DNA from: Micromonospora sp. WMMD1120
Lineage (GTDB): Bacteria > Actinomycetota > Actinomycetes > Mycobacteriales > Micromonosporaceae
Direction of reading: 5' to 3'
NCBI RefSeq assembly: GCF_029626235.1
Contig: NZ_JARUBO010000005.1
Location: forward strand, 2,698,501-2,762,500
Length of the DNA: 64,000 bases
The notes beneath the pieces were generated by a model. That model was given only the letters and a program-made list of their open reading frames with translations, made no database searches and was not told the origin of the DNA. The translations under genes and the position numbers were made by a program. Positions 26,613 to 35,974 of this stretch are shown piece after piece. Positions within the stretch are counted from its first letter, which is position 1; each line of letters starts with the position of its first letter.

Positions 26613-27469
26613 GGTGCGTCGAAGTCGAGTATCCGTCGACCATCTTTGGAGTCGGCCGCGACTGCCTGGGCGTAGAGGTTCGCGAATGAGACCTTATAGG
26701 CGTCCACCATGTCGGCGTCCTCGACGAGGGCCACGTCGTCAGGCTGGTTGTCGAGGTACACCACGTCTGGATCCCGTTCGGAGTCGAACTCGTGCAAAGA
26801 GAAGGGACCCACGAAGCCAGGATCTGCCGCGCTGTCGCGCTTAAGGATGACAAGGTCTAGGCGTGGGAGAAGATCCTGAATTTTCAAGAATTGTTCCCGC
26901 ATGACTTCCTTGCTGCCGACGTGCTTGAGGGCGCGCTCGTCCAGCACGATCCGCACCGCTGAGTCGCGGCCGGCGGCAAAAACTCGCGCCTGTCGCGCCA
27001 TACGCAGCCTCACCCTCGCCTGGGCGGCTTGCCCGTCCGAGCGGTAGTGCGGACGGGCGCTGACTACTAGTCGGGCGTATTCCTCAGTCTGCAGCAGTCC
27101 GGGGATCAAGAACGGATGGTATTGACTGATTCGCGAGGCGTCGTCCTCGTAGCCAAGGAAGTCCATGTAGGAGGGTGAAGCGTACTCCCGGTACTCGGCA
27201 GCCCAGTGCCGTCGACGTGCCAGGCGGGCCAGGTCAATCATTCGACCAAGCTCGCCAGGGTCGACTACCCCGTAGAACGACAACAACGCCCTCAGGTCGT
27301 TGACCGAAATGCTCACCGTGCCGCTCTCGATCCGAATGACCTTCGACAGCGACCACTCCATGGCCTGACGAACGTCCTCAAGGGAGTAGCCCCGCTCACT
27401 TCTGAGCTGGCGCAACGCCAGGCGAAGGCGACGACGATGTGTTGTGGGTCCCTGTCCTTCTACCGTCAC
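26606..27469 (-). CDS. XRE-family regulator with DUF5753 (Scr1-type)
   Basis: From GTG 27469 (GGAAGG seven bases upstream) the protein has 287 residues. The N-terminal helix-turn-helix (LRQLRSERGYSLEDVRQAMEW...SKVIRIESG) is followed by the DUF5753 domain with its typical IPGLLQTEEYARLV and VLDERALKH motifs. In actinomycetes such regulators pair with a DUF397 gene; here one is divergent at 27825 and another is nearby at 23884. The pair is often described as antitoxin-like or developmental regulation. The C-terminus also contains the typical YLDN motif before its end. Confidence 0.85.
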   Translation of the reverse strand: MTVEGQGPTTHRRRLRLALRQLRSERGYSLEDVRQAMEWSLSKVIRIESGTVSISVNDLRALLSFYGVVDPGELGRMIDLARLARRRHWAAEYREYASPSYMDFLGYEDDASRISQYHPFLIPGLLQTEEYARLVVSARPHYRSDGQAAQARVRLRMARQARVFAAGRDSAVRIVLDERALKHVGSKEVMREQFLKIQDLLPRLDLVILKRDSAADPGFVGPFSLHEFDSERDPDVVYLDNQPDDVALVEDADMVDAYKVSFANLYAQAVAADSKDGRRILDFDAPH

Positions 27470-27824
27470 GATCACGCCTTCCCGCCAATAATTGCAACGG
27501 GCAAATTGAAGGGAGAAGTTTGCCGCCGGCATCTTGCTTCTGCCCATTCGATTGAAGCCGAAGGTAGTAAGCTAGCAGACCGGCGCACTCGGCCAAGGGC
27601 TGGGTAATGCAGCCGGACATTTGTAGCCGAACGCCCCAGCCCCCTGCTATCTTGCTTACATAGCGCGAGCGCTGGTGTAACGCAAAGTAAAGGCCACGGT
27701 GGGTGGGCGGCGCACTGCTTTGTGCCCCGCCTCAATGCGGGCGGCCTAGCCCAAATCATCCAAAATTTGCAATCGCCCATGAAGCAACCCCTGCCACGAT
27801 TGTCGCTCATTGGAGGTAAACGAA

Positions 27825-28040
27825 ATGGAATCTGCAACCAAGCCGATCTGGACCCGGCGCAGTTCACGATGCGACAACGACCACTGCGTTACCGTGTCGC
27901 GCCACAACCAAGGCGTGGACGTCTTCGACTCGATCTCGCCCGGAACCGTCTTGTCCTTTCCTGAATCGTCATGGCACGCCTTCCTCCTCGGCCTTGGAAC
28001 CCGCAAAGCACGAACATCCAGCGGGGAGCAGCAAGCCTGA
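27825..28040 (+). CDS. DUF397 protein partnering the XRE-DUF5753 regulator
   Basis: ATG 27825 follows GGAGGTAAACGA. The 71-residue product has the DUF397 pattern IWTRRSSRCDNDHCVTVSRH, then VDVFDSISPGTVLSFPESSW. It is divergent from the DUF5753 regulator, sharing a 355-bp intergenic region that is comparatively AT-rich and probably holds both promoters. Confidence 0.8.
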   Translation: MESATKPIWTRRSSRCDNDHCVTVSRHNQGVDVFDSISPGTVLSFPESSWHAFLLGLGTRKARTSSGEQQA

Positions 28041-28522
28041 TCACCTGCAATGCGGCCCACAAGTCCGCACTCCGACACGTGACTGTCGGTTACCTGACAC
28101 ACGGAGCAGGGCGCCGAGGGTGTTGCCCTGCTTGGCTCCGTCCCGCCACCCCCGTGACGGCTAGCTCATGCTGGCTCACCAGCCGCTTCTTGAGCGAAGT
28201 CCCGTTGACTAGAGCCTACGAAGACGCCAAGCGATTGCCTTGTCACGACACGGCTTAGGCGGGTGTGGGCACCTGCCCTGGTGGCTCAAACTTCGTGGCG
28301 ATCCGTCATGCCGTCGGTCGGTCTAGCATTCGGGAATAAACTGTGGCAGAGCGGAAGCATGGCGCTAACGTCAATTGCTGGTCACTGGACGGCGACCTGC
28401 GGCGGCGCTGTGGCTAGACCTATTCAGACGCCGAATCCATCCGCTATCAACGTCGCGAACCTTTTCTAGTCCCAGTGGAATAATCGCCGCGCAGTGGCTC
28501 GCTGCCAGGCGTCAGCGTCGAG
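28041..28522. other. Intergenic stretch without a supported gene
   Basis: About 480 bp between the DUF397 gene and the end of the EVE gene. A 68-residue frame (28263-28469) has no ribosome site or recognisable content. Nothing else is evident. Confidence 0.4.
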
Positions 28523-29296
28523 TTACGGCAGTCGTATCTCGTAGGTGACCGGTTCGGCGTGTCCAAGGGCTTGGGGCCCGTCGAGTTCGACGAGGTCAGG
28601 TCCGTCCACGATGATGAGTCGCCAGTCCGGATCAGCCGCGGCAGCGACTTCGGGGCGTCCAAGGACGATCCGGCCAGCCGGGCGGGTGACGACCTGAAGT
28701 ACTTGCGCACCCTGCCAGCACGTCAGGTCCGAGCCGTCTGTAGTCGAAGGTTCGACCTGCCAGCCCTTGCGCCGGTAACGGTGAGCGACGATGGCGCGAG
28801 CTTGTGCAATCGGTCCGTAAGTGGCGGTGACGTGGGGATCAAGGTATCGCCCAATCGTCCTCAACTGATCGGCCGTGACCCGTTGTGGGTTGGCGGCTCT
28901 TGGATTTTGGATGATCTCCAGGCTGCGCAGCCGTGGATCCTCGGCGAGGACGGTCCTGGGAACGGGGGCGGAGAACAGCGTGATGTCCACCGGTAGCCAG
29001 TGCATGGCGGCGCTTTTGGGGGGCGCGATTAGCCAGTACTCGTCGTGATGTCCATCGGTCTGAGGTGGGCCCGTGACGACCCCGGCGCCCCAGAGACCTG
29101 GTGTCGGGACGGCCCCGGTTGGTCCGGTGACCCAGAACAGCACCGGCTGGCCTGCCGCAAGCTGGTCGCGGTAGCGGCCGACTGTCCAGCTGCGGATGGT
29201 GAGGTTGCCGTCACGGATGAACCTGTGTAGGTCCCACTTGGCCGGGTTGCACCTGAGCAGCCACGCGCCGAGGTCGAAGGCGGCAGTTGAGGTCAT
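28523..29296 (-). CDS. EVE-domain protein (PUA-like modified-base reader)
   Basis: Residues 8-140 match the EVE fold: AWLLRCNPAKWDLHRFI, QLAAGQPVLFWVTGP, GLWGAGVVTGPP. EVE domains flip out and read modified bases and often accompany nucleases or McrB-like ATPases in modification-dependent restriction. The remaining ~110 residues include GWQVEPSTTDGSDLTCWQGAQ, LQVVTRP and WRLIIVDG, a possible small second domain. Its ATG shares one base with the stop of the nuclease gene (TGATG), so the two are co-translated and likely act together. Confidence 0.75.
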   Translation of the reverse strand: MTSTAAFDLGAWLLRCNPAKWDLHRFIRDGNLTIRSWTVGRYRDQLAAGQPVLFWVTGPTGAVPTPGLWGAGVVTGPPQTDGHHDEYWLIAPPKSAAMHWLPVDITLFSAPVPRTVLAEDPRLRSLEIIQNPRAANPQRVTADQLRTIGRYLDPHVTATYGPIAQARAIVAHRYRRKGWQVEPSTTDGSDLTCWQGAQVLQVVTRPAGRIVLGRPEVAAAADPDWRLIIVDGPDLVELDGPQALGHAEPVTYEIRLP

Positions 29297-30324
29297 CAGA
29301 CGTCCTGCACGTGGGGCCGAGGTCCGTAGCGCAATTCATACGGCCGAGGTATGCCTTCAAACATCCGGTAGATCACGATTGTGGCGCGACCGAGAGGCTC
29401 AACCTGTCGGGTGCTCTGCCAGCCGATCATCAACCACTCGTCGAGGTAGTGCGGCAGGCTGAACCGGAGGGTGTAGGCAAAGTCGCCGTTATCAGCAGAG
29501 TTGCTGTCGTCAACTGGCCGGATGATCCATCCGGTCGCGGTGCGGTCCTCGGCGTCGCGAACGATGTCGATCCGATGGTCGCGTCGCCGGGCGGCGTGCC
29601 GCAGGAACCCGTCGATGTCTCCGGTGAGCGCGAGCATAAACGGCGCAGGCGGGAAGGCGAGCAGGATCTCGTCGCCGAAGCTGGCCTCCAGTTCTGACCG
29701 GAGCCGTCGGATCGCATCAAGCTGCGTTTGCTGCCCAGGTATCCCCGGAGGCAGCTGCGCGACCGCCGTGCCGAGGACGTGGCGGACGACCTGGCGGAAT
29801 CGACCGACGGTGCCCGCCCCCACAACGTGGGGATGCACGGTCGAAGCGGCCTGCTCGACCCCAATGCGAAGCGCGTCAAACATCGGCAACGTCAGGTCAA
29901 CGACGCTGATCTGGTGCGTCATCGCGAACTCGACCGCGTTATCCGTGAACCCCGATGTCGAGAACAGGGTGTACACGTACCGATACCTGTTCGACGTCAT
30001 CCCGACGTCGAACTCGTTCACGTCGCAGACCGTGGCCCAGGCGTTGCGCACGACACCCAGCCCTACAGGCTCCTTGAGCTGATAGCTCTTTGCCTCCACG
30101 AACATCCGGATCGGAAGGGAGAACGGCGGCGTGAACGGGAACTCACCCAGCACGTCGGCCTGGTGCCGAGCACCACGCCCGCGCACCGCAAGCCCGGCGC
30201 CGGTCATCTCCAGCGCCGGGTCCCCGGACATTCGTTCAGTCAGGAGCTCGTAACCGCTGCGGCGTAACAGCCAGGCGATGACCTCTTCAAGGAGATAGCC
30301 GCCTACCTGCGCCTTGGTTGCCAC
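29296..30324 (-). CDS. PD-(D/E)XK nuclease-like protein (Mrr-like)
   Basis: The 342-residue protein has a PD-(D/E)XK core near its N-terminus: GARHQADVLGEF with Asp57, followed by IRMFVEAKSY with Glu77-Ala-Lys79. The helix before it (VGGYLLEEVIAWLLRRSGYELL) also fits Mrr-like restriction nucleases. The rest is helical with an unidentified C-terminal domain. Start GTG 30324. Coupling to the EVE gene suggests a two-protein system in which EVE supplies modified-base recognition and this protein cuts. Confidence 0.7.
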   Translation of the reverse strand: MATKAQVGGYLLEEVIAWLLRRSGYELLTERMSGDPALEMTGAGLAVRGRGARHQADVLGEFPFTPPFSLPIRMFVEAKSYQLKEPVGLGVVRNAWATVCDVNEFDVGMTSNRYRYVYTLFSTSGFTDNAVEFAMTHQISVVDLTLPMFDALRIGVEQAASTVHPHVVGAGTVGRFRQVVRHVLGTAVAQLPPGIPGQQTQLDAIRRLRSELEASFGDEILLAFPPAPFMLALTGDIDGFLRHAARRRDHRIDIVRDAEDRTATGWIIRPVDDSNSADNGDFAYTLRFSLPHYLDEWLMIGWQSTRQVEPLGRATIVIYRMFEGIPRPYELRYGPRPHVQDV

Positions 30325-30530
30325 CGATGCAGGCTACCGGCTCGAAGCGTTACCAGAGCGTCGCCCGGACGGACGCCGAACGACTCGGCACTGCAATCAC
30401 CAAGGACGAGTTGGGCCCCGTCGGTTCAGGTTGCGAGCGCTCCGGGCGGTCCGGCTCTGGTACTTCACCGGCCGTCATGATCGATATCCGGTCGGACGGC
30501 CGCTTCGCGGCCTCCAAGGCTACGTCCATA

Positions 30531-30887
30531 GTGTCGCCCTCAGCCCCGACGGTCGCACCTTCCCGCGAGCAGCACGTGGGCTGCAGTACCCACCAAGGTC
30601 AACAACGTCGACCCGAACCCGGAGCCGTGCCGCTGCCCGATCTGCTTCCAGCTGGTCACGGGCGTCATCGAGTCCCCGGAGGGGGTCGCCCGGGTCCTGC
30701 CCCTAATCCGTCCCGACGGCACGGTCCACATGGTCGCCGAGGACGGCCCTGCCCACGTGGTGAAGCTGTCCAAGCGGCTGCCCAGCCGCATGGTAAGCGT
30801 CGTCATGGTCGGGGCGGTCCGCCGCACCGGCGTGGCGGTCAACGGCGACGGCAACCAGCGTACGAAGCGCGGAGCGCCAGCACTCCG
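30531..30887 (+). pseudogene. Possible gene remnant with a Cys-rich motif
   Basis: One plus-strand frame is open from a stop near 30528 through about 30890 with good codon bias, and encodes NNVDPNPEPCRCPICFQLV and RPDGTVHMVAEDGPAHVVK. It has no ATG, GTG or TTG before 30730 and runs on into the restriction endonuclease gene antisense. It looks like the middle of a decayed gene with a zinc-binding-like CRCPIC motif. Confidence 0.25.
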
Positions 30888-30890
30888 GCG

Positions 30891-31610
30891 TTATGCGTTA
30901 CGTAGAGCCTGCTTGGCGAACCTCACGCGAGCCTCGATCTGCGTCCACAAGGTTTCCGCAGTGGCCGTCGGGATTGGCTCGTCGTATCCGACGGTCTGGT
31001 CGGCATTGACCCAGGTGACGATCATCCAGCCGGCGTCGTAGACCTTCTGCGAGATGAATCGTTCGATGGCGGTCGCGTACTGGGTCGCATAGGTCATGTC
31101 CTGGAACGCGGTATCTATCGCCTTTACGCGCAACTGCCCCGGTGGAACCGGCTTGATCGGTTTGCCGCTTTCGCAGTCGCGGTTGAACGTGATGCACCAG
31201 GCGGACCAGACCCCGAGTGTGCCGAAGGCCTTGGTCATCTCCTGGACGGTCTTGGCGTCGACGGAGCTGCCGATGGCCTCCTCGATGCGGTTGTTCGCGT
31301 TGTTGCCTGGGCTCGACGCCTGCGACTTCAGCTCGACGACGCCTACCAGGTTGCCCTTGTGCATCGCTACGACGTCCCAGTTCTTTGACCGGCGGAAGTA
31401 GCCGGGGACGACGCTGTCGATGGTCACCTCGTGCTCGGGGAGCCCTGCGTCGATGAACATCTGTCGGACGAACGCGGAGATGCTCTGCATGTGCCTGGCG
31501 TCGCGGGCCTGGGCTCCGGTGTTCGACTTTCCGTCTGCGGCCAGCTTGGCGACGGCGGCGTTTTTCGCCTTCCACCAGTTCTCCAGCAGTGGCTGCACAT
31601 CACGGGCCAT
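30891..31610 (-). CDS. PaeR7I/XhoI-family type II restriction endonuclease
   Basis: The 239-residue protein carries the family hallmarks DARHMQSISAF, VPGYFRRSKNWDVV with Asp79, and VVELKSQ with Glu93-Leu-Lys95, then NNANNRIEEAIG. These form the PD-(D/E)XK site of PaeR7I-type enzymes, which cut CTCGAG. Length matches the family (about 240). The gene starts 3 bp after the methyltransferase stop, so methyltransferase is made first. Specificity is inferred from family. Confidence 0.85.
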   Translation of the reverse strand: MARDVQPLLENWWKAKNAAVAKLAADGKSNTGAQARDARHMQSISAFVRQMFIDAGLPEHEVTIDSVVPGYFRRSKNWDVVAMHKGNLVGVVELKSQASSPGNNANNRIEEAIGSSVDAKTVQEMTKAFGTLGVWSAWCITFNRDCESGKPIKPVPPGQLRVKAIDTAFQDMTYATQYATAIERFISQKVYDAGWMIVTWVNADQTVGYDEPIPTATAETLWTQIEARVRFAKQALRNA

Positions 31611-31613
31611 GGG

Positions 31614-33296
31614 TCAGAGTCCTTCGGTGAGCTCGTAGCTGGAGAGGTCGATGTCGTAGGCCCTGGCTGCGGCCTGCGTGGCTGCAAGGACGTCCCGCCT
31701 GCGGAACGCGTCACGGAGCGCGTCGGCGATGTCACCGGGGATCGCGTCGGGTGCCGGCACGCGGATCTGCTTGAGGTACTGCGCCTGGAACCGGAGGGTT
31801 CCCCCGCGCATCCGCACGCAGTAGGCCTCGATAAACGCCTGCGCGACTCTGGAGAGTAGCAACCCTCCGAGTACCTCCATGTCCCAAGTGTCGGAGACGA
31901 CGTAGTAGAGGTTGTGGTGCGGGTAGTAGCCGCCGCTTTCTAGAACGGGATGGATATTGGTCTTCATGTCCTGGATCAGTAGCTTCGGCCTGTCTGTGAC
32001 CGCGGCGTTCACCTTGTCAATGGTCCGGTACCAGGAGCCCGGCGCTTTCTTGGCAACGAAGCGGTCCTTTAGGCTCGGGTGCTTCCCGAGGTACGCCGCC
32101 ATCCGCGGGTAGTCGGCGAGGTTGACCAGCCGGCCGTCGGCGTCCCACGGGTTCACCAGGTAGTTGCCCTGCCAAGCGAACGAGCCGGTTTTCAGGTCCT
32201 GTCGCATTGCGAGCGGGAGCATCCGATCCGGCTCGACGGCGTCGTGATCCTTGGTGACGTACGCCTTGTCCGCGCCGGTCGCGATCCCGATAGCCACCCT
32301 GGTGCCGGTGTCGGGGTCATGGAGTGGGCCGAACTGGTCGTTGAGTAGCTCGATCAGGGCGAGTCTGGCTGGGGATCCGGTCGGCCAGAAGGATCCGCTG
32401 TTGAACCAGTGCGGCAGTCGGTGGGCCTTGACACCGACGTCGAGAAAGTCGTGGAACGAACTGTCCGAGGCGGCTTTCGCGAGTGCGAACGCCTGCGCCG
32501 CTCCGAAATCCGCGGTCGTGTTCGCGACGACCGCAGGGCCCTGCGGCCTGTTCGCGAGGACGGTGATCGCCGGGTAGGCGGATACCTGGGCCTCGAAGGC
32601 ATCGACGTCGTGCATCGTCCAGATCTGCTCGACCGAGTAGCGCGACGCGACGAGCTCGCGCAGCGCAGCACCGTACTGGTTGCGCATCCACCTGTCGGCG
32701 CAGATGAAGCCGAGTCGGCCCTCCGGCTTGAGCATGGCGAGACAGCGTTCGATGAACCCGACGTAGATGTCCCCGCGGCCGCGCATCGTGGACCAGGTCC
32801 GGCGGTACGCGGCGGCGGTCACGTCGTCGAGGTCGTCGTAGCGGATGTAGGGCGGATTCCCGATCGCGACATCGACCTCGCGGTCTCCCACATCGTCGAG
32901 CAGGAAGTCATTGTTCCGGACCCAGGTCGCGGCCAGCGACGTTGCGGTCGGCTGTGCTGCGCCCGCGGCAACGAGGAGTTCCCGGCACAGAGCCCGCGAC
33001 GTACGAACGTGCTCGGGCTTCAGGTCGTAGGCGCGGATCGCATCAGCCAGGGTTGCGAGGTCTCGCCCGCGGGAGCGCGCGGAGGCGATCAGACGCTCGA
33101 CGGCGGGCCCGAGAAATGCCCCTGAGCCACAGGACGGTTCAATGAGGTAGAGGCCGCCGAGGTCGCGATCAGCCGTGTAGCCCGTAAGGTCGAGCAGCAC
33201 GTCGACGACCCATCGCCTGGTGAACACCTCGCCGTAACTCACTGGGGAGACCGCGTCGCGTTCCAGAAACACCTGCTCGACTGCGCTCACTGTCAC
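31614..33296 (-). CDS. PaeR7I/XhoI-family adenine-N6 DNA methyltransferase
   Basis: The 560-residue protein shows motif I EPSCGSGAF (53-61) and motif IV NPPY (147-150), the order of N6-adenine methyltransferases, and a long target-recognition region. NPPYIRYDD is typical of the type II gamma group, including M.PaeR7I and M.XhoI. It would methylate the adenine in the site cut by the downstream endonuclease. GTG and ATG choices near 33296 do not affect the domains. Confidence 0.85.
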   Translation of the reverse strand: MTVSAVEQVFLERDAVSPVSYGEVFTRRWVVDVLLDLTGYTADRDLGGLYLIEPSCGSGAFLGPAVERLIASARSRGRDLATLADAIRAYDLKPEHVRTSRALCRELLVAAGAAQPTATSLAATWVRNNDFLLDDVGDREVDVAIGNPPYIRYDDLDDVTAAAYRRTWSTMRGRGDIYVGFIERCLAMLKPEGRLGFICADRWMRNQYGAALRELVASRYSVEQIWTMHDVDAFEAQVSAYPAITVLANRPQGPAVVANTTADFGAAQAFALAKAASDSSFHDFLDVGVKAHRLPHWFNSGSFWPTGSPARLALIELLNDQFGPLHDPDTGTRVAIGIATGADKAYVTKDHDAVEPDRMLPLAMRQDLKTGSFAWQGNYLVNPWDADGRLVNLADYPRMAAYLGKHPSLKDRFVAKKAPGSWYRTIDKVNAAVTDRPKLLIQDMKTNIHPVLESGGYYPHHNLYYVVSDTWDMEVLGGLLLSRVAQAFIEAYCVRMRGGTLRFQAQYLKQIRVPAPDAIPGDIADALRDAFRRRDVLAATQAAARAYDIDLSSYELTEGL

Positions 33297-33491
33297 CCTC
33301 TGCTCGCCCGATTCATCACTTCAGCTCGTGAACGAGCGATGATCTCAGGTTACCCAGAGAGGATGACATCGACGGGAAGGCCACACGTGTCGGAGGTCGT
33401 CGCGTCCCGTCCCTGCCCCGAGTCCCCTGACCGATCCGGGGGTAGCCGCCGGCGCGGACCGAGTCCCTGCCGATTCACGCAGCCGGCCCGC

Positions 33492-34808
33492 CTACTTCCA
33501 TCCTGTCGTGAGATCGGCGACGAACTGGGAAGCCTCCGATGGATTCTGCTCAACCCAGATCGCGGCGAGGCCCGCCAAGACCTCTACTCGTCCGAACTCT
33601 TTCCCTAGATCGTTGACCCAATCATGGGGATCGCTGCCTTCGATCCCATCGAGAAATCGGGCGACCTCTTCTTTCGATCGGCTCAGTCTGGAACTCAGCT
33701 TGCCGGGATCGAGCGCTATCTGTTTGAACAGCGTGTCTGGATCTTGGTTTGTGGGCAACAATACTGCTGGCCATCCGCCTTCGCGCTCCTTGAGATTTCC
33801 ACGCTGGTCCCCGTCGAAGGCGAACGCAAAGCGGATATCCGGCCGCGGGTGGCGCGGCAGGTGCTCGTGGAGTTTGGTGAGATAGCCGTTCCCGGTTCCC
33901 CACACCACCGTAGTTCCGCGAAGGAGTTGTTGATCGGCGTATTCAATCAGTGCTCGGACCAGGTACCTAGCAGACTCGTCTTCGCAGAAAATCACATGCT
34001 CGACCGCTGGACGGGTAAGCAGCACATTAGCGATATTTGGGTCGTCGGCAGCGTGCTCCGCGAGGGTCACACCGTTTTCATCCATGCGCAGAAGGGTGAA
34101 CGCCTTTTGCTCCAATGCCCGAACAATGATCTCTTCCGAATGTGTGGTGAGTACAACTTTCCATCCATTGAGCAGGCAAAGTTGCAAGATGCGCGCAAGC
34201 AAGGATGAGACCCCAACGGGGGGCAGGAAAGCATCGGGCTCGTCGAGAAGCAGTATGAGGTCCTTCGCCTCTCGATACTGTTCCAATATCCAGAACAAGA
34301 AATGGACTGAAAACTCTCCCATCCCCATATCACGTGAGGAGTAGTTGAGACCGCGGTATCCAACCCGGAAGTATGGCACCAGCGGCTGATCGCCTGACCA
34401 CTTGAACCGCTGAGCAATCGCTTGATCACTTGGCTCGATCTCCAGCGCGTACCACTCCACAGAAGCGTATTCGCGTCCCACGACGCGCGTTAGGTCAGCT
34501 AACCGGTCGGCGCTAGGTCCGAGTTCGTCGTATTCGTCAACCATCGCATCCAAGTCGTCGCGCGACCGCAAGATCATGAGCGCCTGTTCGCACAAGTGGT
34601 GCAGGTCCAGCAGAAGTGCGCCGTCGCCGAGTTCGTCGGAAATCTGTCGGAGCAGTCTTGATTTACCTGCTCCGTTCTTGCCTCCTACAACAACGCAAGG
34701 GTTGGAGAGGTCAAGGAGTGAACCCCCTACAACCAAAGGCCGCGCTGCTGGATTGGAGTGCGACGACTTGAGCTTAGCCCAGATGCGATCTTCCGCAGAT
34801 CTTCTCAT
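33492..34808 (-). CDS. ABC-type ATPase fused to a TOPRIM-like domain (OLD/PARIS-like)
   Basis: The 438-residue protein has Walker A GGKNGAGKS (42-50), signature SSRDMGMGE (157-165), Walker B LILLLDEPD (184-192) and an H-loop TTHS (221-224), so an AAA15-type ABC ATPase. The C-terminal part resembles TOPRIM/DUF4435: IFCEDESARYLVRAL with Glu276/Glu278 and FDGD (331-334). OLD, Gabija GajA and fused PARIS proteins share this order. Its ATG overlaps the stop of the DUF262 gene by 1 bp (34808). Bases here are less GC-rich than average, suggesting transfer. Confidence 0.75.
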   Translation of the reverse strand: MRRSAEDRIWAKLKSSHSNPAARPLVVGGSLLDLSNPCVVVGGKNGAGKSRLLRQISDELGDGALLLDLHHLCEQALMILRSRDDLDAMVDEYDELGPSADRLADLTRVVGREYASVEWYALEIEPSDQAIAQRFKWSGDQPLVPYFRVGYRGLNYSSRDMGMGEFSVHFLFWILEQYREAKDLILLLDEPDAFLPPVGVSSLLARILQLCLLNGWKVVLTTHSEEIIVRALEQKAFTLLRMDENGVTLAEHAADDPNIANVLLTRPAVEHVIFCEDESARYLVRALIEYADQQLLRGTTVVWGTGNGYLTKLHEHLPRHPRPDIRFAFAFDGDQRGNLKEREGGWPAVLLPTNQDPDTLFKQIALDPGKLSSRLSRSKEEVARFLDGIEGSDPHDWVNDLGKEFGRVEVLAGLAAIWVEQNPSEASQFVADLTTGWK

Positions 34809-35974
34809 CAGGCTTCCAGGGACTCAACGAGGGGGTCGCCCCATCCCGCATTCTCGACGTAGTCAAAAACCAGCGCGGGAGCAGGACGCACAAGATCGGA
34901 TCGCAGTTGATTCAACAGATCACTTGAATGTTTACGTCCGGGAGTGTCGAAGAATGCTTGAGAGAAAAGGTGGACTACGACGTCTCGAGCGAGCACTGAC
35001 GACACGTCAGTGACGCGGTAGGACGCTCGATCGTCGTAGAGGCTCACAAGCTCCAAGAGCCGGCGTACCTCGGGCCTTTCGTCGTTCACATCGCCACGCT
35101 TGAGCCGCCCGCGCTCGCGCTCGAAGCGGCCGAGCAAGTCCGGCGGCAACGGCCCGGTGACTATCGGGGCCCAATAGCAATAAACGAGCCATGTCTGCAA
35201 GGTGCCCTTATTGAATTTGATCCGAGCTTCCGAGCCATCTATCTGCTCCCGCAGTGCCGCGCCAGCCGCCCGGACACCGGCGATGGTCGAGTCCGAGAAT
35301 GCATGGTCGCGGTAGCGCTGCTCGACGACAGTGTTATTAATGTGCCTGCGAAGAGTGCCAACTTCAATGGCAACGCAAGTGCGGGCAACGATGTCGTCGT
35401 AAGCAAGGCGGCCATTTGTAAACCCGATCCGATCCTTTTCGAGCAGTCCAAGATCGGAAAGCTCAACAACCAGATCTCTCACTTGATTACGCGCCGCGCC
35501 GTGGAGCGCATTCCGCTTCTCTGGTGGAGTGAGATTGTAAGATTGGTTTAGCCTGAAGAATAGCTCATTCGGCTCTTGGGGCTGATAGCCTGTAAGCGTG
35601 ATAATTGGCAGAACAAAACGGTTGACGGCACGACGAACGCGATCAGGAAGGTTGCGATAACGCATCCCGCCGAGCGCTCTAATCTCGTCGCTATCCGGCT
35701 CGGCCTTGCCGTCGATAACGATCTTGTTGGCGAAGAAGTCGCGAATTGCGGCGAGTCGTTGCTGACCGTCGAGAACTACCTCGTTGCCATCCGGGTGGAT
35801 AACAATATGAATGGCGGGAATGTACCATTCGCGCAAAATCGTATCGACCAGTCGCTGGCGCCGCTTAGAGTCCCAGATCTCGCCGCGTTGGAAATCAGGT
35901 TGTAGATCAAGCTCACCGGCGTTGATCCGGCTCACGATCGTCTCTAGCTGAAGATCGGACTTTTCGAGCTTCAC
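34808..35974 (-). CDS. DUF262 (GmrS/ParB-like) protein
   Basis: The 388-residue protein has the DUF262 marks QPDFQRGEIW (25-34) and DGQQRLAAI (69-77). DUF262 domains hydrolyse nucleotides in GmrSD-type restriction enzymes and phosphorothioate-sensing SspE. The DUF1524/HNH nuclease half found in those proteins is absent; the C-terminal 200 residues are helical and unassigned. Cutting activity, if any, would come from the coupled ATPase-TOPRIM partner. First gene of the pair; start MKLEKSDLQLETIVSRI fits the family. Confidence 0.8.
   Translation of the reverse strand: MKLEKSDLQLETIVSRINAGELDLQPDFQRGEIWDSKRRQRLVDTILREWYIPAIHIVIHPDGNEVVLDGQQRLAAIRDFFANKIVIDGKAEPDSDEIRALGGMRYRNLPDRVRRAVNRFVLPIITLTGYQPQEPNELFFRLNQSYNLTPPEKRNALHGAARNQVRDLVVELSDLGLLEKDRIGFTNGRLAYDDIVARTCVAIEVGTLRRHINNTVVEQRYRDHAFSDSTIAGVRAAGAALREQIDGSEARIKFNKGTLQTWLVYCYWAPIVTGPLPPDLLGRFERERGRLKRGDVNDERPEVRRLLELVSLYDDRASYRVTDVSSVLARDVVVHLFSQAFFDTPGRKHSSDLLNQLRSDLVRPAPALVFDYVENAGWGDPLVESLEA

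Noticed and set aside
30540..30854. 104-residue minus-strand frame
   Set aside because: Thr/Arg-rich, no ribosome site; the plus-strand remnant has better codon bias.
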